A DNA stretch of 64,000 nucleotides, taken from contig CM055743.1 of NCBI GenBank assembly GCA_029465975.1, forward strand, positions 17,465,507 to 17,529,506, given 5' to 3'. Positions 35,001 to 50,000 of this stretch are shown piece after piece (within the stretch, counting starts at the first letter, position 1; every line of letters begins with the position of its first letter). Below the pieces are notes generated by a model, which worked only from the letters and a program-made list of their open reading frames with translations, was not told where the DNA came from and made no database searches. The DNA is from Dallia pectoralis. Lineage: Eukaryota > Chordata > Actinopteri > Esociformes > Umbridae. The translations under genes were made by a program, and so were the position numbers.

Positions 35001-38000
35001 GGAAAACAAATGCACGGAACTGGAATATGAAAATAACATTTTGATAGAAACCAAGAGTGCCATGAAAGAGGAAGTTGAGTCCAAAAGTGAAAAGATCGCA
35101 TCCCTTATCGTGGAAAATGAACGGATGCATCGACAAGGAGAAGAGTTGCCAGAGCAATTTGAAATGCGTAAGAGTACGTTGTCTTTTGCTGAAACGAGCT
35201 CTGAGGTGATCTTCGAAGAGTACACATGCCTCGTGGAGGTGAAGGCGCAGCTGGAGGACAGGATTCTCAAGGACACACGGGCGTATGAGTCAAAACTTGC
35301 CGACCTCCAATCGCAGATACAGGAGCTGACGGAGAACAAGGAAACTTGCGCAAAAATGGAGGACAAGTCCGTAGACACTTGCGGTGGTTTGATGGAGAAA
35401 GACACTACTGAGCCGATGAAAAAGCTGGAGACAGCTCTGCTGGAGCAGGAGGGTCTTACTGTGAGGCTTTCTGAGGTTACTGATCAACTGACTGTTACTA
35501 AGGGTGAATTGGATGAGCTAGAAGGCGAACTGAGGCAGGTCAGGAGTGAAAACAAGGCTGTCATTACCCAAAATGAATCCCTGGAGGTAGAGCTTGAGAG
35601 ACTGCGTGAGACTCTGAAGGAGAGAACGGTGGAGGTGGGAGATGAACCTGCCCGAAGCCTCGTTAAACTCCCGCAGCACGGGCTGTTTTCGACCCCGGAG
35701 GCTCAGCATCCGAGCCGAACACCAGCTCCGTCTGCAGCCCCGTCCCTGGTCTCGACAGTGGGGGAGGGACCTGTTGGTCACAGCTCTGCTGCGAAGCCTT
35801 CAGCCTCTGGGTCAGACAGGCGCAAGACACAGCAGCAGCGGCGAGGGAAGAAGAAGCGTCAGACTTCAGCCCAGTCGAAGGAAAAGGGAGAGACTGAGGA
35901 GGCGGCGACGGCGGACAGAAACGGCAGTTCTGGAGGAGCTACTGCTGCCGCAGCAGAGCAGGACGAGCAGGCTCGGATGGAGAGCCAGGTTTCGTCAAGC
36001 TCACAGCGGACGACCGCGGACGAGGAGGACACCACAGACGTGTTCCCCACACGCAGAGAGAGAGACGGCTTCGGGGAACAGGTAGGCATTCACTCACACA
36101 GCGGCAGCTGCTGCAGTTCTCTTAGCGCGGAACCGTACCGACGCGACACGCGCCTTGCTTGTCATCCTCTCTCTCTCTGTTTTGATCCCTTTTTCCGTAT
36201 ATGAATCTTTTGAAATCACATTTCCTACGGAGCTGTGAGTCGGTTTTTGCGGAGCGTCTGCACTGTGCGCATCTTAATGAGCCGTCGGAATAGCCGGTAA
36301 ATAACGTTGTCGCGTCCACGACCAGAACTGCGTAGTGATGTGTCAAATCATACAACTGTCAGATCGCTGCTTGATGTAAGTGATTGTTAACCGTTTAAGG
36401 CTTTGACTGTATCAAATGCTTATCTAGGTGGAGGTTGAGGTGAGCTTTGAACACTGAACACTGAACAGTTTATTTGTCATTTCATTTTTATTTAGTCACT
36501 ACTGACTGATTACAAATTGCCGGAGAACAAACCTGTCATGGGTCCCAATATATTGTCTCTGGCTGTCAGATGATACCTTTCATCACAGAGGAGACTGTGC
36601 TATTGGGTCGATGCATAGATGGCTGTAAAGACTAGAAGAGCCTGTTGCATGAATTACAGTATTCAGAACAGTATTAACAACAGCACTCATGACAGTACTC
36701 ATGACAGTACTCATGACAGTACTCATGACAGTATTTATAACAGTATTCAGAACAGCATTCATGACAGTACTCATGACAGCACCCATGACAGTACCCATGA
36801 AAGTATTTATAACAGTATTCAGAACAGCACCCATGACAGCACCCATGACAGTACTCATGACAGCACCCATGACAGCACTCATGACAGTACTCATGACAGT
36901 ACTCATGACAGCACCCATGACAGTACTCATGACAGCACCCATGACTGTATTCATTACAGTACTCAGAACAGTATTCATGCTCTACTCCAAGTCGCCGGTT
37001 CATTTAAATTATTAAGTTGAAATCAGCCTTAAGCTTCATTCAATCATTTATGTAATAAATTAGAATCAGGGCATCACTCGGCTCTAGACAAACACAAAAA
37101 AATATCAATTTAAAGAGTAAAAGCACACGTAGATGTCTCATACCAACAGATGTTCAAGGCTTGACCTTAAAATAAGATGTCAGTGTGAATGCACAGCCAC
37201 TGTGTCTCATCGTCCATCAAATCACCCCTGAATGTTCATTTTCACTCACAACGGGGGGTAAGGGGGGGGTTACGAACCTTCCAATAGGCTAATAGGCTGC
37301 ATATAGTAGTGTCTTCATGAGCCCTGCAAAATGCTTTCCTAAGATAAATAATAGAAAAAAAATGTTTCTTATTGTCGAAATGCCTTCAATTAAAACCAGC
37401 GTGAATTTAAGCGGCCGGTTTGCTGCTTTTGAGTTCTCCCAACCCTGTGACGTTTGCACTCATTGTTATTTATTTGTCAGTGAAAACATGATTCACTGCT
37501 CACGCAGTTGTCTTTGTGCTTTAGAAAGAGTTGTTTTTACGCCAGATGTATCGTTCCACATTAACAGGCCATTTTGTCACATATGAACTATTCCCGTACG
37601 CCGTCGCCGTTTGTTCACCTCCTTTTGTTCACCTCCTTTTGATCTCCTCCTCTAAGGGAAAGACCGTAGATGGGATGGAGCGTCGGATTGACACGCTAGC
37701 GGCACAGGAGCCACAGGACGAGGACCGCCGGGCCAAAGATCATGTAAATGTCATCCGAGCTCACATCCGTCTGTGCTTTCAGGTCCCCTTGCCTCGGTCA
37801 TGTCACTGCTACCTTTGATGCATCACAGTGGAGTACAGTGGGTTGAGAAGGTCAATCAGCATGTGCCAAAGGCTCGTACACAGCTGTGGGTGAACTGTAG
37901 TGGGTCTGTGAGGAAAGGCAAACCTTAAGTTTTGTCACAATCAATCACATTTATTTTATAAACCCCTTTTTACAACAAAGTTGTAACAAAGTGCTCTTAT

Positions 38001-41000
38001 CACCCAGCCTGAATCCGACAGAGCACACATCAACAAGTTGAGCAAGAAGAACAAGTTGATAGACGGCGGCTAGGAAAAACTCCCTGAAGGTCAAATTTAG
38101 GAAGAAACCTAGAGAGGAACCAGGCTCTGTGGGGTCACAGATGTTTTCTTAACTGATACTCGGCTTGCCCATTGTATCTGTGAGCGTTATGATACAATTA
38201 TCAGTTGTATGGATGTATGCAGTAACCTAGCAGTGATGGCTAAAGAACAGTGGCACATTTCGTGTTGCCTAATGCAATAAGCCACCAACACACGCTTGAC
38301 TTTTATACCCGACTTATTATAGCAATATGTATAGCGACTAAGTGGGTTGAATGAAGCCGATTAACCAAGTATTACAAAACGACGTTACCATTTCTCACAA
38401 ATAGGCAATGCACACAGCGAATACTGTAAAACGTCATCAAAAGAATAGAATCCAGAGCAATGGGAGTGGGTAGATTTTCAGAATTTTCTTCTGGCCCCAG
38501 TGGGAATTGAACCCATGATCCTGGCACAGTGTGTACTTTGCACTACTAACTGAGTTGTCCATGAACAAGAGAAATGCTTTAACACCCTGATGAGGGCACC
38601 TCTTATGTTATGCTACAGCAATACATGCTCTTCATGGATTTTCTTGTTCCATTGCTTGTTAGCGACCCCCTGTGGCAAGTTGGGTACCTGCAGGCTAACT
38701 TAAGTTTTATAGTGGTTGTAGCTTTCTCTTTTAACTTGTTGTTAAGCAGCAGCACAGCTTGGCCAGGCATGTATCAGAGCAGGCATCTCTGACTTTACTA
38801 ACACTTTAGGACTGCAACGGGAAAATGTCAAAAGTATACTCTGTTTGTGCAAACCATCTTATCCAAGGTTAGTTTTTTAAATTTAGACTTTTCCATATTG
38901 TAGAATAATAGTGGAGGAAATCTAAACTATTGGATTCCTGTAGTAACCGAAAAGGTGAAAATATATATTTCCATTTTTGATTCTTCCAAGTAGCACGCTC
39001 AACACACTTTTAGCATTCTCACAATCAGTTTGCATTAGTCACCTGGAATGTTTTTCCAACAGGTGTTCCCACATATGCAGAGCACCTGTTGGCTGCATTC
39101 CTTTCACTTTGCCGTCCAATTTATCCCAATCTGGTTGACGACGGTTGTTTGACACGGCATTCTTATTTTAAGTTAAACAGCCCGCACACACCCGGGAGTT
39201 GTGTTTGGAGTCGTTGTCCTGTTTTTAAACAAACAATAGTCCCCTTAAGCGCATAGCAGATGGGACGGCGTATCCCTGCAGAATGCCGTTGTATCCATGG
39301 CGGTTGAGGGTGCCTGCAAATGCACCCCCACACCATGACACCTCCTCCGTGCTTCACAGTGGAAACAACACATGCGGAGATCATCTGTTCACCCACTCGG
39401 CGTCTTAAAAAGACATGGCATTCTGAACCAGAAATGTATATATGTATTTATATATGTATATATATGGACTCATCACACCACAGAACAGATTTCCACTGGT
39501 ACAATGTCAATTTCTCGTGTCTTAGCCTTGCCCTCTGTGGTGGTTTCTTTGGAAAAATTTTGACCAAGAAGGCTTAATTTATGCAGTCCCCTCTGTACAG
39601 GCCATGTTGAGTGCCGGTTGCTTGAACTTCCGTGATGCGTTCATTTGCGATGCAATCTGAGGTGCAGTTAATTGACGACTTCTGAGGCTGGTAACTGTAC
39701 TACACGTATCCTCTGCAGCTGAACTTATTCATCTACCTGATGAGTTTTGCGACACATGAACAACATTTTCAGTTTGTCTGACCGTCGTGTCTTGAAGTAA
39801 TGATAAAGTGCAATTTCTCTTAGCTCATTTCAACTTTTTTTGCAGTACAATACAGTACAGACAATAAGGATTGTCTTCTGTATACCTCACTTGTGACAAC
39901 ACAGCTGATGTCTTAAAAGCATTAAGAAGACATTTTAGTTGAAATGCATTCCAGGTGACTACCTCATGAAGCTGGTTGAGAGAATGCAAAAGAGTATATG
40001 CAAATCAGTTATGTCAACCTGCAATGGGCAAAGGGTGGTTACTGTCAAAATCAAGGACATGAAATGTATTTTGATTGTTCTGGTTTCTACATTAACATGT
40101 GTTATTTCTTAGTCGTGACGTCTTTACAATTATTTTTACATTACATTGTGGAAAACGGTAAAACCAAACACATACCCTTGAATGAGGCTGTTTGTCCAAA
40201 CGGTTTGTACAACTGTACATCGATATTTATTGTATGTAATGAATTAAACACAGCTGGAGTGCCAGTTACAACTGGAGGCCCAGCGGATCAGCCTATCTCA
40301 GATCCACGCCGCCCAGCTGGAGCTGCTCCAAGAGCAGACCGAAGCCCATGTTGGCACACATGAACAGGGAATGGTCTGTCTGAAGCAAACCAAAGGTGCG
40401 TTTCACTACCTTTTTACTACCTTAGTGAGTGTGTTGTGTGTGTGTGTGTGTTTGTAGGTGGAGTTAGAGCGGGTATATGGCACTGTGTTTGTGCGGTAAG
40501 GGAAAGGGAATTGGAAGAATATTTAAATTATGTGTCTACGTGTTTTCAGTGTGTCTGTGTGCGCACGCATATTTTATTTCCTGTTATCTATTTATGATGT
40601 CAACCATGCGACAATCTGTAGATCGTATATAACACGAGGTTTGGTCACTGACTTCATCCTAGTTTAGTTATGGATGTATATTTTAATGTACCATTCGTGC
40701 TCAGTGTAAGCCAGTCATAATATATGCGTTTCTTGTTTCTCCTCACACTTCACAGATGATCCCAAAAGCTCCAAGTATCAGAATGTGGTCCAAGTTGTGT
40801 TGGATGACTGCAGACGGATCTTTCTGGTAGTTACTATTCGTTATATTCTCACAGACCCCCCCATCCATAAACCGCACCGTAAACACAATATATCACAGAT
40901 ACATTAGGGCTCTTCTAAATCTGTTTATTTCTGAAAACGTTGTTGGACCTGATTGTGTTTGTGGACTTTTATCATGTTGCCGTGTCAGATCACGGTTGAA

Positions 41001-43989
41001 TTGTGTGTGCGCTATTGATCTATTTTGTCATTTTTTTACAGTCATTTGCGGACGTTTTTGGTGAGGAATTCTTGCAGTCTCTCCAACACACGGATGTCAA
41101 GGACTGGAAGACTCACTCGTTTGAGAAGAAAGAAACCAAAGATCCCAGTGCTGTGCTACAGGATGCTAAAGGTGTTTTACCACTGGTCATGTTTCCTGAA
41201 TGTGAAAATGTGCAGGCTTACAAATAACATTGAAACTTGAAAGTACTCAAAAAGTACATAATTTAATAATGGGGTGTCTTGGGTCACTTAAAATTGTCCT
41301 TGTTTAAACAAAATTATATTGCCAAATGTATAGGAAATGTAGTCATTGACCAGGTCAGAAATAATGATTTTGAGTTGAAGCAATTAGTGTCTTAGAGAAA
41401 TTGCTTTCGTTACAGTATTCGCCGCTTGCAGCCTCGCAGGTCTTTGCCGTTGTGGTTGTCATTTTGTTGAAGTAATCTGAAGAGATTTCCTCCGAAGCTT
41501 CCTGAAACACCTGCCACAAATTGGATTAACGGGCCCCTCTTATGGTCAAGCTGCTTGAGATCAGATGACGATGCTGGCCACTCTACCAGCTGACTGCTTC
41601 TTCCCTAAATAGTTAGTGGATAGGGAGTAGATTTGGAGGTGTGTTTAGGGTTGTTGTCATGTTTCAGGAGGACATATGGTGTCTAGTTTGCTTGTCCTCT
41701 TGCTTTTATATTCTGGTTAGAGACGGTTTGAACTCTCCTGTGAATGGACTGGTACACAGCGTTGTAAGAGATCTTCCGTTTCTTGACAATTTCTTGAACG
41801 CAATAGCCTTCATTTGTCAGATGACGAGTCTCCGAAGAATGTTCTTGTTTCTGGCCATTTTGAGCCTGTGATGTGACCCACATTTGCTGATGTTCCAGAC
41901 ACTAAGCTTGTCTAAAGACTGACTGTTGTATTGATTCGTTACTCGGCACAACCGTTTGATCAATTAGCCTTTTAAAAAGCAAACTTGGATTTGCAAACAC
42001 GACATGCCATTGGAACACCGGGTCGATGGTTTCTGTTAATTGGCCTCTAAACGCTGTGTATATATTCCATAAACGTACGCCATTTCCAGTGACATGTGCC
42101 ATTTACAACAGTAACGATGTCTACACTGTATTTCCGATTTCCATTTTAATGGACAAAACCGGGACAATTTAAGTGACCCCAGACTTTTGAACGCTGGTGT
42201 TTTGTACGTGACATATTTTATTTGTCTCTCTGTGTAGAAACGTATAGAGACCTTCAGCAAGTGATGGACAGAATTGAACAGGAGCACAGTCGTCTAGTGC
42301 AGCTCCAGTTGGTCCTCAAGGCCGATGGCAGTAAGGTAGGAAAGACCGATAAAAATGTTTAATTGAACAACCAAATTAAGGACATTGATTGATTTAATCG
42401 ATTCAATTGCATTTGATAGTCTTACGTCGTAGCTTATAGTCTCGCGACCGTTTCAGTTACTAGTTACATATCTGACGAATGAATGCTAACCGGCGTTGAT
42501 TAATGGCAGCAAAAGGCGTTTTGTCAAAATCACTGTTATTGTCTTAGATGGTGGAGATGAAGAAAGCATACGATGAGCTGAAGCTCGGGAGTCTCCACAG
42601 ACACCTGGACCGCTCCATTATTGACAATATCTCTAACCCAGACCCGAGGGAGACACCCCCAGCCTGTTCCTCCTCCCACGTTCCCATGGACGTCCAGAAT
42701 CTGATGGCCGACGTCCAGCAGCAGCAAGCCCAGATGGAGGCAAACCACCGGCTGGAGGTGGAGCACCTCCGGTCCTGCTACCAGCAGCAGGCCAAAGAGA
42801 CAGAAGTGCGCTACGCCACAGAGCTCTCTGCTCTACAACAGCGCCTCCTGGTGGTCAACGCCGCAGAGGCCGAGTTCAGGTTAGCGCATGCGATCAAATG
42901 GCGTTCACTCATGTGTTTTTGTAGGCTTATGTTGTATTTGAGAACTTATACAGCATGTTTGTGCTAATCACTAGTGCGATTGGTCATTTAGATGAAGGTC
43001 TCGTTCAAAATCTGTCCGTCGCCCGGTCGCGTCTGTCAGTCGCCCGGTCGCGTCTGTCAGTCGCCCGGTCGCGTCTGTCAGTCGCCCGGTCGTGTCTGTC
43101 AGTACAGTTTTAGAGGTGCAGTAGGCTCCACTTCCATATTCAAGCCTTACTAAATGATTCCGTTGAAAGCAATTTAGTGTCATTATCCTTCCCTTAATTG
43201 GCCTGTCATTACTAGCATGTATTCATGTCTGGTATGTTGATTATTTTTACTCAAATGGGGTTGGCTAAATTGACAATTAACTAACATCTAATCGATGTGA
43301 TGAACTGAGATGCTACTGCCCCCTACTGGTGCTATGACGTTGGCTGATTCATAACATGACATTGACAAATGTGTCCTGTAAAAAAGAACTGCTTCTCTGA
43401 CTTTCCCTCAGGGTGGATTATCTCATGGGGAATCCTGTGTTCATTTGGACATTACATTTTTAGGGTGCATCACCACGATGTTGCCTGAAAGAATGGTGCC
43501 AGTTAGCTTTATTCATCCCAAAGGGCAATTAGGTGCTCGGCCTAAATAATCTGCGATGTAGTGAACCATATCCTATGTTATATATTGACAACGGTTGCGG
43601 TTTGCTGTTACTTTTTACGTCTGCTTTTTTTAATCAATACATTCCATCCTAACTGTTTTTTTTATATTGACCAGGGTGCATTTTTTATTTGAGATGTGTC
43701 TCGTTGAATGTGCTTCTTTTTAAAAACGACTTATTTTCTCTACTGGTTTAGCTTGTCAGGCGCTGGCCAGCCACAAACGGAGGAGGAAGATACCGAGGAA
43801 CTGAAGGTTCGCTCCCTCGCTTTCCTAATCATCCCCAGTAACCCCCCCACCCCGAACCGAGCCCAAACTCCGAGTCAAATTAAGACTCTGTACTAGCCGT
43901 CACTTCTAGAAGAGGATGAGACAGACACGGGGGAGGGGGAAGGGGGGAGGGAGGAAGAGCAGCCTTTGGCTAAAACCTGCCCCAGATCC

Positions 43990-44020
<31 letters not shown>

Positions 44021-47000
44021 CAGTGAGAGGCGACCATCCAACAGTTCTTTATGTGAGGGGAAGTCGGAAGAATTTAGACGGCGATTACGCAAGTGTTCAC
44101 AATAGCGTGGACGCTCGTGTTAGTTCTGCGATATGCTGCGGTGCTCAAGTTAAAGGGCGACTGTGTCCGTGTGAGTGATCCGCTCCAGTTCTGTCTCCCG
44201 CTCAGGCTTCTCCGCTCTCTCCAGTCTCTCACATCGGGAGAGAACGGAGGAGCGCCGCAGAGATTAAAGGAGGAGCTGAAAAAACACTGGGTGAGGAGAT
44301 GTCTGTGGGAACGATGGGGAACGCAGGAAGTTGACGGAGAGGTGGAGGAAAAGGACCTGAGCTTGGGGGGAGAAAAAGGGAGACAGAGGTAGGAGAAGAC
44401 AAGGACAGATAAATTAGAGCAATCATCAACAGGAGAGGAGAAGGCGTCTGCCATGTACAGTTATAGCATGATCACAAGTCAAGACTGCTTGCTGGGGGGA
44501 GGAAATACCGTTAGGTTGACGTGCTGGTGCTCCGTCCACACTAAACCTCTATAGGCTGTCTAATATGTATTTATCTGTGCATCATTCAGCCTGAGAGGCC
44601 AAAGGGAGTGGAATTGGAGCATTTCTCTCGGTGTGTGCCTGAGATGTGGAGCATCGGAGCTCAGTGTTTATTTCTTACTGTTCATTCTGGTGATGGATGC
44701 GTGATATTATCTAATCTCACTGTCACCTGGTTTCTCTCTCATCCTGTTATTATTCCGTTCTCGCTCACTTTTATCTCCGTGCGTCCAACCTTTCCTCGCC
44801 ACAGCTGGTAGGGGACGATGCGTTTTTGACGGGCGTGGACACGGAGCTCTATGGTTCTGCCGGGTCCATGGGCCTGACGGCGCAGCTGCAGACACTGAGG
44901 AGAGCGCTTTACCGGAAGTACCTCCAGGAGGTGGCCTCGCTGAAGGAGCAGCACCGAGCCGAGCTCGCCAGACTCACAGAAGGGAAGGAGCACAAAGAGG
45001 AGGACGGAAGGGAGGAGGTTGGGTCCCAAGCAAAGCAGGACCTGGAGCTCACCGACGGGGCCAGTCGCTCTCCTGAGGAGCCCGTCCCCAGAGACCAATG
45101 TGGGCAGGATATGAGGTCACGGGAGAGGGTGGAAGAGGAAATTGCAAAGGTAAGAACAGAATTGTGAACCGTTGACAACCTTAAAGTGTATTTCCTGTGT
45201 CGATAAAGGTGCATGCATACAGAGGCAGCCTGCTTATGGGTTAATATGCATTCTGTATTTTTCACAAGTTTTTTTTTCAAGTTTTATGTTTTTTATTATA
45301 GTCGATTTTCTAGGAGGGTGTCTGCTCAGATTGTCGAGGGCAATGCTGTTGTTAAATGCATTTAGCGACTTTTTAATCAAAACCGCCCTTATCATGCTGT
45401 CTTATTCGCATCACTTCCAGGTCATAGTTCAGATGTCCGTAGAGTTTGCCCAGCAGAGCGAACGGGCCAGAATCGCCCAGAGCGCCCGTAACACTACCAC
45501 GGCTGTGCAGACTGAGGAGGACAACGAGGAGGGCATGGAGGAGAAGCAGCCAAACCCACTGGGCTCCCTCACCACAGGGGTCTCACTGGAGGAGATCCAG
45601 GGGAGGTTCAGTGAGGAGAAAGAGAGGCTGGAGAGAGAGCTGGACGAGAGGACCACCGAGCTCTGTAGAATTAAAGAGCAGCTTCTGTGTGGACCGTCTG
45701 GATGTGAGAAGGTTAGTGGTTGTGACTTTATATGAGGGGCTTGGATTGACATCCAGCAGGTCTTCGCTTGGCATTTAAGAAGGCATTCTGATTCTACGAT
45801 GCACGAGCTGCACGGGATATTAAACATTTGAGATCGTCTGCCATAACTGTTAACCTGAAGTTGCTATGGGAATTTCGAGACATTTATTTTGAGAAAATGC
45901 GTCCAGAATTCCCAGTACTGTACGATTATGAAAAGGATTGCCCTTATTGCAGAACCTTGACACCATTTATGTTTAGATGTTATTAGATATCTTTATCACA
46001 TGTTCAGGATAACAAATTGACAATATATTAGAAATCTATTCATTGCCAAACAATTTCTATCATGTGTCTTTCTACCAGTCAAGGCCAGAACAGATATCTT
46101 GGTATCACTGCTGTCTCCGATATCCGATATGTCAATGGGTGTATGAGATAACTCTCACTTCTCCAATGTAAAACTGTTTTACCTTTGTGATATTTTCAGC
46201 TCCGACTACGTCTTCCTTACTAGAAAGGTTCCAGGACATTCTATTCCTTGTTCTTCGACCATTCAGATGTTTCTTTGCACGTTCTTCATCGCTTTAATGC
46301 CTGGTTCCGCTACGCTTTATCTCCCGAGTTCAGCCTCACTCGGTGTAGGAACTCTCGATTTTTTCTTTATATAGGCGCGTGTGGGTGTCTGAAAGGTGCA
46401 TTATTGGATGCGGTAGCTTGACCCTGAAGTTAATGACGGGAACATTTATTGTCCCAGTGAATCTTTTAGCGGCCTATTGAGGGTGACTTGCGTAATCGGG
46501 TTGTCTGTTCCCAGAGAACAATGACCGGGGATGTGTTATGTATCTATGACGTCCAAGCCGTCGCTCGGTGGAATGGTCGTTATGTATGTGAGGGAAAACT
46601 GAGGTGATCTAGGACTATTTTAAACACATAAAAGAAGTTTGATTAGCTACCAACTAACTTTTACCCCACAGCGTCACAAATGTTTTAACTTATGGCTTCA
46701 AACAAGTTCGATGGATTTTATCATTTTGCCTAACAAAAAATACAAAAATCAAAAATCCTCTGAGATAAAAGAAAAGGAAATGAAGGCAAGAACGAAACTC
46801 AAAAGCCATGTGTATCACAGATTGAAAAGGCAGTCATGTTTACACTTCACCTGCACCTTAATCTTGGTGACGCGAATCAGCAGAAGCAACCTGACAAGTC
46901 TGTCTTTTATAAGCCAATGAGAACGTTGTAAGGCCTTAATTGGCTTAATCTGCTTAGCCTACCGACCAATCATGGTTGTTATTACGGGACATCTGTGTGT

Positions 47001-50000
47001 CCAGCACGTCTCCATACTGCACTGGTTTACAGGAAATCCTGGCAGGTACTCTGATTGGACAGCTGACCTGTCTTCAGAGTTGTATTAAGTGTCAATACAT
47101 TTTCGAAACTGTTTCGTTGATGATGGATTCAGAGTCTGTTGATGGTCGTGTAAATAGTAATAATATCCACGCCTCTGTTTATACAAGCATCTCCTGGAGT
47201 CTCATGGGAGCAAATCTAAAACTACTATCCTTACATATTGAACTTTAACTTTATTTCTCATGACATTGGGACTTGTATGTTTGATGTCTAGCTCCTAGTC
47301 AACCAAAGGACAAAATACAAATATGTATATAATAAGGTCAGAACAGCATCCATCTCCGCAAACTGAAGTGATTTAGATATATATTTATCCCAAATTTAGC
47401 CCTTCATCACAATGTGCTGCAGTTCTGTTCGCCGGCCAGCAGAGGGAGCTGCTCTGCTTCCGTCTGATACCCATTGACTCAGGTGCACCTGTTACCATAG
47501 CAGCACAAAGATACTAGTGTTTCCCTGGTGAATGTGTTTGGGTCTACAGGGCACGGTGCCCTGATCTCAATCCACTCTCCTCCTAACTATCATGCCTGTA
47601 GGAGGCCGGGTTTACTACTACTATGGACGTGTGCGTTTAGCTGTAAACGGACCACAATGACGGGGCTGTTGTCACTCTTCTCCCTCCTGCCGGTACGCCC
47701 GCTGAAGAAGACCGGAGAGCAGGAGGAAGACACAGACGGTCACGAGGATGTCCAGAGGTCCTGTCCAGACCATCAGGTCATCACCGCTGAGAGGTAGGAG
47801 CACGGGACTACGGGATGCTTTTATTGTAGCTATCGAACTAACCATAAATGTGATTTGACCTTTGCACTTTTATCGTAACTTAAACGTATAAAGAGGTGTG
47901 GCAGGCAAAGCTTTAACGTTAATGTGGCTTATATAATATGGGGAAAGCTTGTGTCATTGTATTTATCCTGTTGGAGGACATAATGTATTATAATGAATAT
48001 TTCTTTTGCTGTACACAGTTGCACAGTTTTTAAGACCTGCTTTGGCTTGCGAGTGGTACTTTGAAAAACATACAGAAAAAAAATCCAAAACCTGTGCCGC
48101 GTTATTTTAATGAGCAATATTAGACAATTTCCACCTCTTTTAATTCAGCTACATTCGAAGAAAAGAAAGTTAAAGATAAACAGTGTTGATAAACTGTCTG
48201 TGACCAATGCGATGCATTCGTTTTAGCTGGTTGTTTTTATTTTTAATTGGATTTCGTTTTCTCAGGAACCTGCTACGTAAAGCCAACGAGAACCTCCGCA
48301 AGGTGCTGAGCGAGGTTCTCAAAACCACGGCGGCCGCGGAGGAGACAATTGGGTTCCACGTGGAGGGGTTGCGCGGATCCCCTTCCCCGCCACAGATACA
48401 CACCCGAGGCCAGGGGACGGACTCGAGGCCTGCCCGGGGTCAGTGGAGCTTCTGATAGCATGTTCACGTTTAACCTGTGTAATCAACATGACCCCTTCTT
48501 AGGCTATATTAGGGTCACCGATGAAGCTAGAGCCCTAAATCTGAAACCGTTGTGTCGTTTTGGGGTAGCACCACGACAAACGTGATGACACCCCGTAGCC
48601 CAGGGGCGCCCCCGTAGCCCAGGGGCGCCCCCGTAGCCCAGGGGCGCCCCCGTAGCCCAGGTGCGCCCCCGTAGCCCAGGGGCGCCCCCGTAGCCCAGCG
48701 TGGAGTAAGGTACAGCAAAAAAACTCTCCAGCCCCCAGGGGAGAGACAATCCACCCAGACTTGTGCATCCGCCTATAGGATTTCAGAATACCCTTATATA
48801 ACCTTATATAACCTTATATACCCTTATATACCCTCGGGTTTAACCCGGCCGCGTTGTGTTCCGTCCATAACCCCCCAACCACGCCCTGTTGTACCACACC
48901 AGCTCCACGGTTAAACTCAGTGTCTATATGCCCTTATATACCCTTATATACCCTTGGGTTTAACCCGGCCGCGTTGTGTTCCGTCCATAACCCCCCAACC
49001 ACGCCCTGTTGTACCACACCAGCTCCACGGTTAAACTCAGTGTCTATATGCCCTTATATACCCTTATATACCCTCGGGTTTAACCCGGCCGCGTTGTGTT
49101 CCGTCCATAACCCCCCAACCACGCCCTGTTGTACGACAGCAGCTCCACGGTTAAACTCAGTGTCTATATGCCCTTATATAACCTTATATACCCTTGGGTT
49201 TAACCCGGCCGCGTTGTGTTCCGTCCATAACCCCCCAACCACGCCCTGTTGTACGACAGCAGCTCCACGGTTAAACTCAGTGTCTATATGCCTTTATATA
49301 ACCTTATATACCCTCGGGTTTAACCTGGCTGTGTTGTGTTCCGTCCATAACCCCCCAACCACGCCCTGTTGTACGACAGCAGCTCCACGGTTAAACTCAG
49401 TGTCTATATGCCCTTATATACCCTTATATACCCTTGGGTTTAACCTGGCTGTGTTGTGTTCCGTCCATAACCCCCCAACCACGCCCTGTTGTACGACAGC
49501 AGCTCCACGGTTAAACTCAGTGTCTATATGCCCTTATATAACCTTATATACCCTCGGGTTTAACCTGGCTGTGTTGTGTTCCGTCCATAACCCCCCAACC
49601 ACGCCCTGTTGTACGACAGCAGCTCCACGGTTAAACTCAGTGTCTATATGCCCTTATATAACCTTATATACCCTTGGGTTTAACCTGGCTGTGTTGTGTT
49701 CCGTCCATAACCCCCCAACCACGCCCTGTTGTACGACAGCAGCTCCACGGTTAAACTCAGTGTCTATATGCCCTTATATAACCTTATATACCCTCGGGTT
49801 TAACCTGGCTGTGTTGTGTTCCGTCCATAACCCCCCAACCACGCCCTGTTGTACGACAGCAGCTCCACGGTTAAACTCAGTGTCTATATGCCCTTATATA
49901 ACCTTATATACCCTTGGGTTTAACCTGGCTGTGTTGTGTTCCGTCCATAACCCCCCAACCACGCCCTGTTGTACGACAGCAGCTCCACGGTTAAACTCAG

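Noticed and set aside
38493..38561. Functional tRNA gene
   Set aside because: Only A-box-like and B-box-like words are present; the anticodon arm and acceptor stem do not pair well, so it is called a tRNA-derived repeat fragment.
43907..44040. Purine-rich exon-like stretch after CACTTCTAG
   Set aside because: In the phase set by exon 14 it reads a Gly/Arg-rich string and I found no donor that returns it to phase 0 for the exon at 44805.
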